From assembly GCA_024998755.1 (NCBI GenBank), contig JACEUU010000002.1:1-64000 (forward strand): DNA of 64,000 nt. The letters run 5' to 3'. Shown one piece after another: positions 27,653 through 36,778 of this stretch. The notes beneath the pieces were generated by a model. The model did not search any database. It worked only from the letters and a program-made list of their open reading frames with translations, and was not told where the DNA came from. The translations under genes were made by a program, and so were the position numbers. The stretch comes from Vampirovibrio sp. GTDB lineage: Bacteria > Cyanobacteriota > Vampirovibrionia > Vampirovibrionales > JAJTHC01. The first letter of the stretch is position 1, and the number at the start of each line of letters is the position of its first letter.

Positions 27653-28828
27653 ATGACAATGCCTCAAGTTTCTTTACCACCTTCCGCAACTAATTTAGGG
27701 TTGCAATCACAATTAGACCCCAACAGTGCCTTGGCACAGTCTTTACAAGCTCGCTCATCGACTTTAGCAAGTATGAGTGCTCTTATTCAACCATCATTAT
27801 CCAGTCAAGGGTTGCAATCACAATTAGACCCCAACAGTGCCTTGGCACAATCGCTACAAGCTCAATCAGGTACATTAGCAAGCATTAATAGTAGTCTTAT
27901 GCCACAATCTGTAGGGTCTACGTTAAGTCAACCTCCTTCTGCTGGTTCTGTATTAACGCCTGATGTTTTGAAACGCTATATTGCCAAAGAAGGTATCGGT
28001 AGCCCCGCACAAGCCGCACAAATTGCGTTGCTTGCATGGCAAAATGGCGATATCGCCGTAGCTCAATTCGCCGCTAAAATTGCAACAAATTACAGTATTT
28101 CCAAACTAATCGCTGGGCAAGATGGCGACGCCAACAGCATTAGCTGGACTGATTTAGGGAAGCTTGCCAAAGGTAAATCTGCCATTGGTAGAGATGATAT
28201 TGGTGCCGCTCCTGATTTAACCGAAGCCTTAGAAAGTGATTTAAGAGCCATGGCTGGTTTAGCCGCTGGTGCTTCTTCACAAAACCAATGGGACCCCTAT
28301 GGTACTACAGCGGCAGGTGTGGGTGGTCAGCCTCCAATGCCTGGGCAAGTAGGTCAGCCCCCAATGCCAGGTGGTATGCCCCAAGGGCAACCAGCTTCAT
28401 TGAATGGCGTTAACGGTAACGTTTACATGATGCCCTATGCTCAAGCTCAACAATTGCAACTTTCCCAACAAGGTCAAATTTTACAACCACAACAATTAGC
28501 TAACTTAACACCGCTTCAACAAAGTATGCAATTGGCTGGCGTAGGTGCCAATCTTTCACCACTAATGCAACAAGCTGGGTTGGCATCTCCTGGAACTTTT
28601 CAACAACAACAACCAAGCGTAGCCATACCTGCTGCTATTAGCCAACCCATTTCTTCGGGTAATATGTTACAACAACAACCACCAGTCGGGTATCCGCAAC
28701 AACAGCCAATGGCTCCAGCTTATCCACAGCAAGGTGGCGTTCAACCCCAATACCCTCAACAGCAAATGGCTTCAATGCCTCTTTCCTTACCAGGTAGTTA
28801 CCGCTTAGCTTTAATCCCTACGTTCTAA
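27653..28828 (+). CDS. Gln/Pro-rich protein with two tandem 37-residue repeats
   Basis: 391 residues, family not recognised. Residues 16-52 and 53-89 repeat GLQSQLDPNSALAQSLQ(A)(R/Q)S. A folded Ala-rich helical region (about 105-210) follows, including a DQDGD-like stretch (AGQDGDANSISWTDLGKLAKG, perhaps a calcium-binding-like loop). The last 170 residues are Gln/Pro/Met-rich with many QQQP runs. No signal peptide is visible. It starts at ATG 27653 with an AAAAGGA site. Low-complexity Q/P tails of this kind are often surface or scaffold proteins, but the role is unknown. The stop lies at the edge of a 144-bp repeat. Confidence 0.6.
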   Translation: MTMPQVSLPPSATNLGLQSQLDPNSALAQSLQARSSTLASMSALIQPSLSSQGLQSQLDPNSALAQSLQAQSGTLASINSSLMPQSVGSTLSQPPSAGSVLTPDVLKRYIAKEGIGSPAQAAQIALLAWQNGDIAVAQFAAKIATNYSISKLIAGQDGDANSISWTDLGKLAKGKSAIGRDDIGAAPDLTEALESDLRAMAGLAAGASSQNQWDPYGTTAAGVGGQPPMPGQVGQPPMPGGMPQGQPASLNGVNGNVYMMPYAQAQQLQLSQQGQILQPQQLANLTPLQQSMQLAGVGANLSPLMQQAGLASPGTFQQQQPSVAIPAAISQPISSGNMLQQQPPVGYPQQQPMAPAYPQQGGVQPQYPQQQMASMPLSLPGSYRLALIPTF

Positions 28829-28972
28829 TACCAATTTCAAATAGGCATAGCGTCAGCGTCTACGTTGTTACCGTCAAGCAAAAAATCCTCAACGTACGTC
28901 TGTGTACGCCTGCGGTTTTTTACTTGCCAGTGCCTAGTATCCATCTAACGCTATGCCTATTTGAAAATGGTA
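28829..28972. mobile_element. 144-bp MITE-like element, copy 1
   Basis: Runs from TACC to GGTA with about 25-bp terminal inverted repeats (TACCAATTTCAAATAGGCAT / ATGCCTATTTGAAAATGGTA). The centre has an A-run, a GTACGTCTGTGTAC-type hairpin and a T-run, which would read as an intrinsic terminator in both directions. The second copy at 45807-45950 is exactly the same length in opposite orientation. It touches an IS630 copy on its right. Confidence 0.75.
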
Positions 28973-29041
28973 TATAGCTGTTCCAATAATTATTGAGCTA
29001 TAATAAGGAGGATAACGTTCACGAAAAAGGAGGATTCATCT

Positions 29042-29374
29042 ATGGCATATAGCGTCGATTTAAGACAACGAGTCGTTGATTGCATCAATCAAGAAAAAGA
29101 AACACAACAAGCCACCGTCATCCGATTCAAAGTCAGTCTCGCCACCGTCAAACGATGGGTCAAACGAACCTGTCTCATCCCCAAAAAACCAGGGGCAACC
29201 ACCGCAACAAGCATCGACAGAAACCAACTACTCGCCATACAAAAAGCCAACCCCAGTGCCTATTTGGACGAATTGGCTCTCTTGCTCGGTTCTAAAAAAT
29301 CCACCATCTCCTACAACCTCATTAAACTCGGCATTAGCCGTAAAAAAAAGCACGCTCTACCGAGAACGAAGTGA
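29042..29374 (+). CDS. IS630 transposase orfA, copy B
   Basis: 110 residues, identical in sequence to copy A orfA. It ends just after the A8 tract at 29342-29349. Confidence 0.85.
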   Translation: MAYSVDLRQRVVDCINQEKETQQATVIRFKVSLATVKRWVKRTCLIPKKPGATTATSIDRNQLLAIQKANPSAYLDELALLLGSKKSTISYNLIKLGISRKKKHALPRTK

Positions 29375-29888
29375 AGCCAAACGCACAGTTTATAAGCAGG
29401 AGATAGAACCGCTAACGCCCGCCAGTCTTGTGTTTGTGGATGAATGTGGGGTTGACCGTAGAAGCGTTGAACGCTTGTATGGTCGTTCCCCTAAAGGTGA
29501 ACGGGTGCAGGAGGAAATTAGTGGTCAACGCACCGAACGTACCTCTATTATAGCAGGGTTACAGGGTGGAAAGCCATTAGCCCCGTGGTGTTTTAAGGGC
29601 TATTGTAATACCGAGGTTATTTTGACGTGGGTTGAACATGAGTTGTTACCGAGTTTAACGGCGGGGATGACGGTCATTGGGGATAATGCGAGTTTTCATA
29701 AATCTTGGGAGATTCAACAGCTGATTGAATCTGCGGGTTGTCGGTTGTTGTTTTTACCGCCTTACAGTCCTGATTTGAATCCGATTGAGCGATTTTGGTC
29801 GGCGTTGAAGGCGAGAATTCGTCGGTTACTAACCGATACCTTATCTTTAGATGAAGCCATTGACCAAACCTTTAAAATGGCTCAATAA
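29342..29888 (+). CDS. IS630 transposase orfB (DDE domain), copy B
   Basis: Same DDE motifs as copy A; ends DQTFKMAQ where copies A and C read DQAFKMAQ. It is entered by a +1 slip on the A8 tract. Confidence 0.8.
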
Positions 29889-30072
29889 CTTTTGGAACAG
29901 CTATAAATACCAAAAAGTAACGGATTAAATGTTACAGAACCGTAAAATTACGACAGGCTTTTTGAAGAAAGGCTAAACCGCTTCCGATTAATCTTTTATA
30001 GCATGATGAGGATTTAATAAATCCCTGAACCCGTCTTGTTTTAAAATGAACCCATGGAAAGTAGGTTGCCTT

Positions 30073-30573
30073 ATGTCAAACAAACCTCAAACTAAAGTTT
30101 GGTCTCGGTGGTACGAAAAAGATAAAGATTTGCTGACTTTTGTTACCAGTTTAAGAAGAATGCCTAATTGGTTGTTGGAAGCCTATTGTAAAATTATTAT
30201 TCATCACGCCAATAATATGTATTCTTTGGATAGTAGTAAACAGTATTTACTACAACATGGCTCCGACAAACACCTTTCCTTGCTTAAATCAATGGGAAGA
30301 AAGCGGTGGTATGACAAAAACAAATATGCCTACAGAGCCTTCAATGCCCTTTATTTAATGGAAGAAACATCTCGTAGAACGTTAGTTTTACAACTTAATG
30401 ATAGTGCTAATTTGTTGCATTGTTACCAAGGGCGTTGTGAACTGTATAACTTAGAACCATCGTCATTAGTGTTTGAAGACTTGCTAAAAACTTGGGTACT
30501 GACTGGTGAACAAGACGCTTATCATCAAATTGATGAGTTTGAAAGTCTTGGGGCTTTGGTAAGAGATAGTTAA
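30073..30573 (+). CDS. unknown protein
   Basis: 166 residues from ATG 30073, which has an AGTAGG site eight bases upstream; an in-frame ATG at 30046 is the alternative. It is predicted all-helical, rich in Tyr, Leu and Lys (WSRWYEKDKDLLTFVTSLRRMPNWLLEAYCKIIIHHA), with no signal peptide and no recognised motif. It converges with the large UbiB-like gene, three bases apart. Confidence 0.55.
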   Translation: MSNKPQTKVWSRWYEKDKDLLTFVTSLRRMPNWLLEAYCKIIIHHANNMYSLDSSKQYLLQHGSDKHLSLLKSMGRKRWYDKNKYAYRAFNALYLMEETSRRTLVLQLNDSANLLHCYQGRCELYNLEPSSLVFEDLLKTWVLTGEQDAYHQIDEFESLGALVRDS

Positions 30574-30576
30574 GTT

Positions 30577-33500
30577 TTACCCTAACAACCCTTTTTGCTT
30601 GAGCGAAGGGGTTGTTTTCGATAGTTTTCTGTTCTGTTTTTGAGCCAATGCTATATTGGCAATAAACGCTTTTTCTTCGCGTTCTGCTTTTTTGTGTTTA
30701 ATTTGGTCTATTTCAAATTCATTGTATTTTAAAATGCCCACACCCGCTAAAGCCGTTGCCCCTAGTCCAGCTATAGCAAACGGAATTGCCTGCTTTAGGC
30801 TATTAACCTGTTTTACAAACCCTGTAACTAAATCCGCCGTGGCTTGAGGTAGAAATAGTGCCATCATTTTGCCTGCTTGTTCAGGTTGGGTAATAAAAGC
30901 ATGGGTCAAGGTTTCTTTGGCTAAGCTAGTGAAGGCTTTTCCATTTAAACTATGGGCTTTATAAAAAATACGCAATAATGATTTTACGAGCAAGTCATTG
31001 TGGTCTCCGCCCGCCATTTCCAATAAAGCGTACCCTGTGGTTACTTGCAATAACTTGGCTTTTAACACATCAAAATTAGGGTAGTTGTAGCCAATTCTAC
31101 GCCGGCTTAATTCAGATTGGACTAAATTAAAAGCCAATTCAAAGTTTTGCACATTGTCTTTAATTTCAAAAATTTGTTGGTTAAACAATGACGGTAATTC
31201 TGCTTCAAATAGCGTTTGTCTATCTTCTAGTAGTTTGCTAAAAAAGTTTTCTAAGGGATTGTGGGATTTTAGTATGACCGCCAGTTCCTGTTCCAACACG
31301 GTTTTTTTACTGGGGTTGTTTGCCAGAAATTGTTTAGCCCGTTCACTGTAAAGCTCTTCTGTAAAGACGGTTAAAAGTTCTGGTAACTTTTGTTCGTTCA
31401 ACAAACTAGGTAAGTTATGTGTTTTTAGTAGCCGTTTTTTTTCAATGTCAGTCAAAGAAGCCTCATACGTAATTTGAGATTTAAAATAATCCTGCAGTTG
31501 CTTTGGGTTACCTGTACAGTAGCCTAGCACCAGCTTTAAATCATCTATAAACAGGCTACTATCAAGTGATTGTATCCCGCCAGTATCAATATACTGAATG
31601 CGATAGGGGTTGATATTACCTTCCAACCCGAGCTGAATTAACTTATCTGCCTTATCTGTTACGGTGGGGTCAAACAGTATTTTTTGGGCTCGTTGAAGTA
31701 GTACCAAGGTACTGTCTTTTTTGCTGTTTTGGCCTTTGGTAACCGCTCCACCTTTTAGTTTCTCATACAGCTTATCATCTCTATAAACAAAGGCGTTGGC
31801 TTGTGTTACGTCCATGTGAAGCCTTATTTTACCCAGTGCGTCGCCTTCTCTTATGGTGGTTTGCGTCATTTGTGTGGCGGTGGCCTGTGCGAACGATTCC
31901 CCTACTTGCGTCATTAAATGAGGGTCGTTTACTAGCCATGGGTATTGCTGAATCAGTTCGATAGATTTTAATAACACCTTACTGTTGGCATCTTTCAGTT
32001 GGTTTACTAAAATATCATTGACCATTGTTTGTAAATTATTACTGCTGGCAGGCTGGTTTAATGCGTTGGTATGAACACCCGAAATAATGCCTTCCAATGC
32101 CATTTCTAACTGATTGGTTAATTGAATGGAAGAAGCTACTTCTTGTGCGGGTGGCTTGTGGGCTATTGGGGCATTTGCCCATAGTAGTTCCATTTTTTGT
32201 TCTAAGGCTTGGGTTTGTTGTTTTTGGTGTTCTTTATCTAGCTTAAACCGCTGAAGACCTGCTATAGCAATTGATTTTTTTGCGTCTTCAGAAGCTAAAA
32301 TTTCCCGAAGGGTTGCTTGCGGGTGTTGGTCTAAATAAGCTATCAGCCCTTCAGAAACAATGTTACGGGTATATTCTTTGGTTTCCATCAGTTGTTTCAG
32401 AGAGATGCCCTTAGCTTCTACTTGTAAATCAATACAGCTGGTTGCAAAGTCAGACAAAGCCACGTCATACATAGGGTACGGATTGCCCTCTACATCCAAC
32501 TGAAGCGGTTGCCCATTTTTATCACGTAAAATGGCGGCTTCTGCTAATATTCTGCCATTTTCAGCCCCATTCCTCAGGTCTAATTCAGGTTCCCAGCTAG
32601 CACACAGTGTGTTTACCTGCCCTAGCCAATAGTCTAACACTCGGGGGTCATCGCTAATGAGTGTAAACAGTTTAGTGAGCAATTCTTTATCTCGAGCCAT
32701 TTGTTTTTTTGGAAGATCTTCAAGTTTCGTATTTTGTTCCCACCATTGCGATTCCACTAAATTTTTCTTGAGTACTTTAATAATTCGCCCTTGTTCATCG
32801 CCCGTTATTCTACGCTGGCTGAGTAGTTCACGGGTTGGGTCTTTTTTGGAAACGACCCGCAGTTTACACCGATATACTTCGGCTGTGGAAGCCACCCCGA
32901 GAGGTTCGATGTTTCCGTTTTTGTTTTTTAGTAACTCAATAACAACTCGTCCATCACGCAGTAGTTCTTCTTTAGCATGTTTGTTTTCAGGACGATTAGC
33001 AATTTGTTCAATAAAACGATACTGCTCAAATTGAGATTCAATGATTTTTACTACCTCTTTCGGTTCCCAAGAAGGTGGCAAATCACTTTGAAATGATTTC
33101 AGTGCTTGGTATACAGCATCAGGCATACTATTTCTTGCACTGCTGTTATTGCTAATAATTTGCATGAATTTGGCAAACCCAATGGAGTTTTTACCGATTA
33201 GTCGAAGGCAATCTTTCAAAGCCAAATCTTTATCTGCTTGTGTGCAAGGTAATTTTGTTTTTTTGTTAATAACTGGTTTAGACCAATAACCTTGCCATTC
33301 AAACCAGTAAGGTTTTGAAAGATTTCGTTGGGAATTAAACCATAATGGCAGTGCTTCCGTTATAAAACTCCACGGGGTCATGACATTTTCCACAACCACA
33401 TTGGTTAATATTCTGGCACATAGCTTCGGTGGAAACCCATTGGGTGGCTTAAATGAAATGGTGTCGTTGGGATTTGTTGTTATAACCCCTTTTATTAAAT

Positions 33501-33960
33501 CCCTAAAAGGGTCTTCTAAATTAGGAATCACATAACCGTGCTCTCTGCCTTCCCCTGCAGTATGGTGGGGACGGTACTGGGTATGATTGAGAACGGCTCT
33601 CGCTGTTTCTGGTATTTTCATATTCATGATCAAATCGAACCACGAAGAATCCACCTCGTCAGGGTTCAAGGAAGGGAGGGTACAATCATCAACGTGTTGA
33701 GCGTACCACCTGTTGCTACTACCAGATGCCACCGTTGGTGGGTTATTAGTAGCTGGTGTGGCGGATGCCGTTATGAAACCGCTCCGATTTTTAGCTGTTA
33801 TTGTTAGGGTATCGGTGGTATTGGTTGTAGTGGGTTGCCATTGCAGGGTTGTATTGATGGGTACTGCCAATGGCGTTGCAAAGCTAGTAACCCTAGGCTG
33901 CGAAAGCTTGTTTAGCTTGTTTGGTTCTTGTCCACCCACCGCATTGGTTTTCACTACCAC
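30577..33960 (-). CDS. large divergent UbiB/ABC1-like atypical kinase with C-terminal membrane anchor
   Basis: 1127 residues, GTG start with an AAAGG site six bases upstream. The ABC1/UbiB motif series appears in order: a KxxQ element KFMQ (264-267) with QSDLPPSW; an Ala-loop-like EPLGVASTAEVYR (352-364); a VAVK-like RIIKVLKK (Lys395); ELDLRNGAEN (459-468); a catalytic-loop-like HMDVTQAN (715-722, Asp717, Asn722, compare HADxHPGN); and YIDTGG (790-795, compare LDFG). About 190 extra residues separate the N- and C-lobe motifs. Residues 40-80 are Thr/Ser-rich. A hydrophobic helix (1058-1077) and a charged tail end the protein. UbiB proteins are ATPase/kinase-like and support quinone biosynthesis or lipid traffic; whether this one is active is unknown. 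Confidence 0.5.
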   Translation of the reverse strand: MVVKTNAVGGQEPNKLNKLSQPRVTSFATPLAVPINTTLQWQPTTTNTTDTLTITAKNRSGFITASATPATNNPPTVASGSSNRWYAQHVDDCTLPSLNPDEVDSSWFDLIMNMKIPETARAVLNHTQYRPHHTAGEGREHGYVIPNLEDPFRDLIKGVITTNPNDTISFKPPNGFPPKLCARILTNVVVENVMTPWSFITEALPLWFNSQRNLSKPYWFEWQGYWSKPVINKKTKLPCTQADKDLALKDCLRLIGKNSIGFAKFMQIISNNSSARNSMPDAVYQALKSFQSDLPPSWEPKEVVKIIESQFEQYRFIEQIANRPENKHAKEELLRDGRVVIELLKNKNGNIEPLGVASTAEVYRCKLRVVSKKDPTRELLSQRRITGDEQGRIIKVLKKNLVESQWWEQNTKLEDLPKKQMARDKELLTKLFTLISDDPRVLDYWLGQVNTLCASWEPELDLRNGAENGRILAEAAILRDKNGQPLQLDVEGNPYPMYDVALSDFATSCIDLQVEAKGISLKQLMETKEYTRNIVSEGLIAYLDQHPQATLREILASEDAKKSIAIAGLQRFKLDKEHQKQQTQALEQKMELLWANAPIAHKPPAQEVASSIQLTNQLEMALEGIISGVHTNALNQPASSNNLQTMVNDILVNQLKDANSKVLLKSIELIQQYPWLVNDPHLMTQVGESFAQATATQMTQTTIREGDALGKIRLHMDVTQANAFVYRDDKLYEKLKGGAVTKGQNSKKDSTLVLLQRAQKILFDPTVTDKADKLIQLGLEGNINPYRIQYIDTGGIQSLDSSLFIDDLKLVLGYCTGNPKQLQDYFKSQITYEASLTDIEKKRLLKTHNLPSLLNEQKLPELLTVFTEELYSERAKQFLANNPSKKTVLEQELAVILKSHNPLENFFSKLLEDRQTLFEAELPSLFNQQIFEIKDNVQNFELAFNLVQSELSRRRIGYNYPNFDVLKAKLLQVTTGYALLEMAGGDHNDLLVKSLLRIFYKAHSLNGKAFTSLAKETLTHAFITQPEQAGKMMALFLPQATADLVTGFVKQVNSLKQAIPFAIAGLGATALAGVGILKYNEFEIDQIKHKKAEREEKAFIANIALAQKQNRKLSKTTPSLKQKGLLG

Positions 33961-34093
33961 TAATTGCCTTTCTAAAAGACTTTTTTCTTTACGATAAAAC
34001 CGATATACACACGCACTAACGCATGGTTAGAAAAACACACGAGACGATACAAGTGTATGAAACCCAAATCCCCTGTTTTTTGTGCGGTATTGA
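33961..34093. other. short intergenic stretch
   Basis: Upstream region of the UbiB-like gene; no promoter is obvious. A 158-bp repeat follows immediately. Confidence 0.3.
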
Positions 34094-34251
34094 TACCAAT
34101 TAAACGATTAAATGACGTGTTTATATTTACATCATCGTCGGGCGACCACAAGGGTTCGCCCCTACAGTAAGCTTTCAATTTTATCTCCGTAGGGGAGACC
34201 CTCGTGGTCTCCCGCCCCAAGATTTTACGACATTACAATTTTGAATTGGTA
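34094..34251. mobile_element. 158-bp MITE-like element with IS630-type termini
   Basis: Bounded by TACCAATTAAACGATTAAATGACGTG and an end reading TTTTGAATTGGTA, close to the termini of the 1083-bp IS630-type family. The interior carries GGGCGACCACAAGGGTTCGCCC and GGGGAGACC..GGTCTCCC stems and no ORF. Confidence 0.65.
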
Positions 34252-34304
34252 TTACAGGATTGTATTAATCAATTCCCGTAATTTTTAAGCCTATGATGAT
34301 GCTA

Positions 34305-34805
34305 CTATTGGTTTTTGAAATTAACGTTTTTTACTTCCCGTTGCATTTCACGGTCTGATTGTTTCGCTTTAAGGGCATCACGTTTATCATGCAATTTTTT
34401 ACCTTGGCACAACCCCAATTCAATTTTCACCCAACACCTTGCAAAATAAAGGCGAAGTGGAATCAACGTTAACCCTTTTTCTTGAACCGCTTGATGAAAT
34501 TTAATAATCTGTTTTTTATGCAATAGTAAGCGTCTTGCCCGTAGCGGGTCATGATTATTGTAAGTGCCTGCTTCATAGGGGCTAATATTCAACCCATAAA
34601 GCCACATTTCGCCTTTTTCAATACGGGCATGGGCTTCATTCAGGCTAGCCCGCCCTTTTCGCAATGATTTTATTTCTGTACCCGTCAGGGCAATACCCAC
34701 TTCTAATGAGTCTAGTACGGTAAATTCATGGTAAGCCTTGCGGTTAGAAATGGCGACTCTACCGCTGGAGGTTTTATCATTTTTTGCTTTGGCAGCGTTC
34801 ATCAT
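34305..34805 (-). CDS. smpB: SsrA-binding protein SmpB
   Basis: Partner of tmRNA in trans-translation. ISNRKAYHEFTVLDSLEVGIALTGTEIKSLRKGRASLNEAHARI, then GLNISPYEAGTYNNHDPLRARRLLLHKKQI, is the canonical OB-fold signature, followed by KGLTLIPLRLYFARCWVKIELGLCQGKKLHDKRDALK. 166 residues, starting ATG ATG at 34805. The tmRNA gene itself was not found in the window. Confidence 0.95.
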   Translation of the reverse strand: MMNAAKAKNDKTSSGRVAISNRKAYHEFTVLDSLEVGIALTGTEIKSLRKGRASLNEAHARIEKGEMWLYGLNISPYEAGTYNNHDPLRARRLLLHKKQIIKFHQAVQEKGLTLIPLRLYFARCWVKIELGLCQGKKLHDKRDALKAKQSDREMQREVKNVNFKNQ

Positions 34806-34841
34806 GGTAGAGGGTTTTTCATTCTAACAACGGGGTGAATT

Positions 34842-35019
34842 AGGTGCTGTTGACAATAGTGGGCTGGTGGTGCAGATTCTAGGCACGTTGATTGTTTACA
34901 ATCATTCTGTCAAAGGCAGAAAATAACGCAGAACCGCAGTGTATAGAGAAATACATGAGGATTCGAGTAACGCAGTAACAACGAAGATGCCCATCAGAGC
35001 GTTATTGTCAACAACACCT
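34842..35019. repeat. 178-bp inverted-repeat element, copy 1
   Basis: Ends are AGGTGCTGTTGACAATA and TATTGTCAACAACACCT (one mismatch). The interior includes GATTG-TTTA-CAATC and a conserved GAGTAACGCAGTAACAACG block. A second copy of the same length lies at 43993-44170. No ORF. Confidence 0.7.
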
Positions 35020-35053
35020 GACATCACTATAGCATAGAAATAGGTGGTATCAG

Positions 35054-36151
35054 CTAGTTTGTATTAAAGGTTCGGTTAATCGCTACGGATAAATGAGAGG
35101 GTAGTATATCGGTTCTACACGCATCAGTAGCACAAGTTTTAGCAATGCAAGGTTTGCAAGGCAACACCAGTGAAACGGCTTCAAATCGACCAACTTCAAC
35201 GTTGGGTGGGTGCCATTGGTTGGGGGAAACAGCCCCATAAACCCCTACAACATGAGGGACACCAACGGCACTAGCCATATGCAATGGGGCGGAATCCAAC
35301 CCAATTAACCCAGTTGAAAGAGAGAGCAAAACGGCTAATTCCCGCAAGGAAGTTCTGCCTGCCAAATTAAAACTGCGTTGGGGTTGACTGGCACTTGCCT
35401 GTAAAAAAGTACCTTCTTGAATGAATTTTTCGTATAAGGGGGAATGGTTTGGCATACCTGTAAATAACAGTTGAGCGGTTGGATTATTCTCAACAAGCAG
35501 GGTCAATCCTTGTTGAAGCTGTTCTAATGGCACATCTTTATGCTTGCTGGCACTCGCCCAATGAATTACTATCCATGGGGCTACCGAGGGTGGGGTAATG
35601 TTAAAATTTTGGGTTAGTTTTTCTTGCAGGGCTTCTTGTTCTTCAGGGTGTATCCAAAGTTCTAATGCTCTATCTGTTTTGTCTAAAAATGGTAAGGATA
35701 GAGGCTCTAACAGTTCCCATAAGTAATCTTGCTGGTGTCGGTGGGCTGTTAAAACAGGATGGTTAACAGGATGCGTTAAACCAATACCCCAATGCAGGTA
35801 GTTCTTTTTAGTTAAGCGTTGAGATTGAAATCCAATGACCGTTTTAACGCCAGCCCATCTCGCCAACAGGGCTTCTCTGGCGGAATGGCGGGTTAAAATA
35901 ACGGTATCTACTTGATGTTGCTTTAATGTGTCAATAAACTCAGCAGATTGCTGCGTTGCTGGTTTAACCCAATCGACATAGGGACAATTTTCAAAAAGAG
36001 GGAGGGCTATTTCAGGCAACCAAAGTCCTAACTCAACTCGGCTACCCCATGCTTTTTTCAGTTGGCGAAGCAGGGGCATTAAAAACAGGCAGTCGCCGAC
36101 AAAGCGTGGGGGAACAAAGCAAATTTTTCGAGTAACCGTAGGAGTTGTCAT
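35054..36151 (-). CDS. GT9-family (heptosyltransferase-like) glycosyltransferase
   Basis: 365 residues with two Rossmann-like lobes. The N-terminal RFVGDCLFLMPLLRQLK is the GT9 donor-lobe motif (usually R.GD....P....L), and GLIGLDSAPLHMASAVGVPHVVGVYG (about 285-310) is the signature of ADP-heptose:LPS heptosyltransferases. The protein would act at the cytoplasmic face of the inner membrane in LPS core or other glycan assembly. A Cys-rich stretch near the end (PCKPCIAKTCATDAC) resembles the four-Cys motif of many GT9 proteins. It is eight bases from the DciA-like gene, likely one operon. Confidence 0.85.
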   Translation of the reverse strand: MTTPTVTRKICFVPPRFVGDCLFLMPLLRQLKKAWGSRVELGLWLPEIALPLFENCPYVDWVKPATQQSAEFIDTLKQHQVDTVILTRHSAREALLARWAGVKTVIGFQSQRLTKKNYLHWGIGLTHPVNHPVLTAHRHQQDYLWELLEPLSLPFLDKTDRALELWIHPEEQEALQEKLTQNFNITPPSVAPWIVIHWASASKHKDVPLEQLQQGLTLLVENNPTAQLLFTGMPNHSPLYEKFIQEGTFLQASASQPQRSFNLAGRTSLRELAVLLSLSTGLIGLDSAPLHMASAVGVPHVVGVYGAVSPNQWHPPNVEVGRFEAVSLVLPCKPCIAKTCATDACRTDILPSHLSVAINRTFNTN

Positions 36152-36158
36152 TGGCTGA

Positions 36159-36596
36159 CTAGAACACGCCTCCTACTTTAACATCAATGCCTTGTAAGGT
36201 AATGCCTGTTTGCGGGGCTAGTTTATTGAGTTTTGAAAGTAATTGACTCAGTTGAAAGCTTAATTCGGTTGCTAATGAAGGGTTTTGCACGGCGACTAAT
36301 AGGCGTTTTTCCGCCCCACGCTGTTGAACTTTGATGGCTTTGGTGTAGAGCGATAAGGGCGTTCCCACAATGCCATTCCATGCACCTAATAACGCCAGTT
36401 CAGCTAGTTTTTTATCAAACCCAATTTGCTTGGCAACCTCTGGGAAAATAGCTTGTAAGCTAGCATACCCAGCTTGATAGGCTGGTAATGCTTCGCCTTT
36501 GGCTAACTGCTTGCGGTAGGTTCTTTTTCGCCCAAGGTGTCGTGTGTCTTCCGTGTTTTTATTGAAAAACGACGATGTGCCCGATTTTTTTTCCAC
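36159..36596 (-). CDS. DciA-like (DUF721) protein
   Basis: 145 residues. WNGIVGTPLSLYTKAIKVQQRGAEKRLLVAVQNPSLATELSFQLSQLLSKLN matches the DUF721 core (W..ivG..l...t.p......L.V.v.....a.EL). DciA proteins recruit the replicative helicase DnaB in bacteria lacking DnaC/DnaI. A basic N-terminal segment (RKRTYRKQLAKG) precedes it. GTG 36596 has an AAGGCGG site eight bases upstream. Confidence 0.65.
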   Translation of the reverse strand: MEKKSGTSSFFNKNTEDTRHLGRKRTYRKQLAKGEALPAYQAGYASLQAIFPEVAKQIGFDKKLAELALLGAWNGIVGTPLSLYTKAIKVQQRGAEKRLLVAVQNPSLATELSFQLSQLLSKLNKLAPQTGITLQGIDVKVGGVF

Positions 36597-36696
36597 GATT
36601 CAAACCGCCTTGCCTTCACCATTACAATGCTATCTTATATTAGCCCTAGTTTACCGTAAAGAGAAAGAGAAGGCAAAGCCTTAAATAGCGTGTTTC

Positions 36697-36765
36697 GTCA
36701 TCCTGAGTGAAGCGAAGGATCTCCTGAGACAACCAGAGGAGATCCTTCGCTTCACTCAGGATGAC
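36697..36765. repeat. perfect 29-bp palindromic repeat
   Basis: GTCATCCTGAGTGAAGCGAA.. (36697-36725) and its exact complement (36737-36765) are separated by an 11-base loop. It lies 14 bp past the stop of the minus-strand gene at 36779, so it could act as a transcription barrier. No T-run follows. Its layout matches the GTCAT..GAGC family at 4.2 and 5.6 kb. Confidence 0.75.
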
Positions 36766-36778
36766 AGTATTTAAATGG

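Larger units (their letters stand above)
28973..29905 (+). mobile_element. IS630-family element, copy B (933 bp)
   Basis: Same termini and length as copy A, in plus orientation, inserted at the right edge of the 144-bp repeat. It differs from copy A by at least one coding change (Ala to Thr near the end of orfB). Confidence 0.9.

Noticed and set aside
28141-28200. EF-hand in the Q/P-rich protein
   Set aside because: GQDGDANSISWTDLGKL has some calcium-loop features, but one loop without flanking helices of the right pattern is not enough to call it.
34842-35019. tmRNA (ssrA) next to smpB
   Set aside because: The repeat has no tRNA-Ala-like ends or tag-peptide frame and occurs again near 44 kb.
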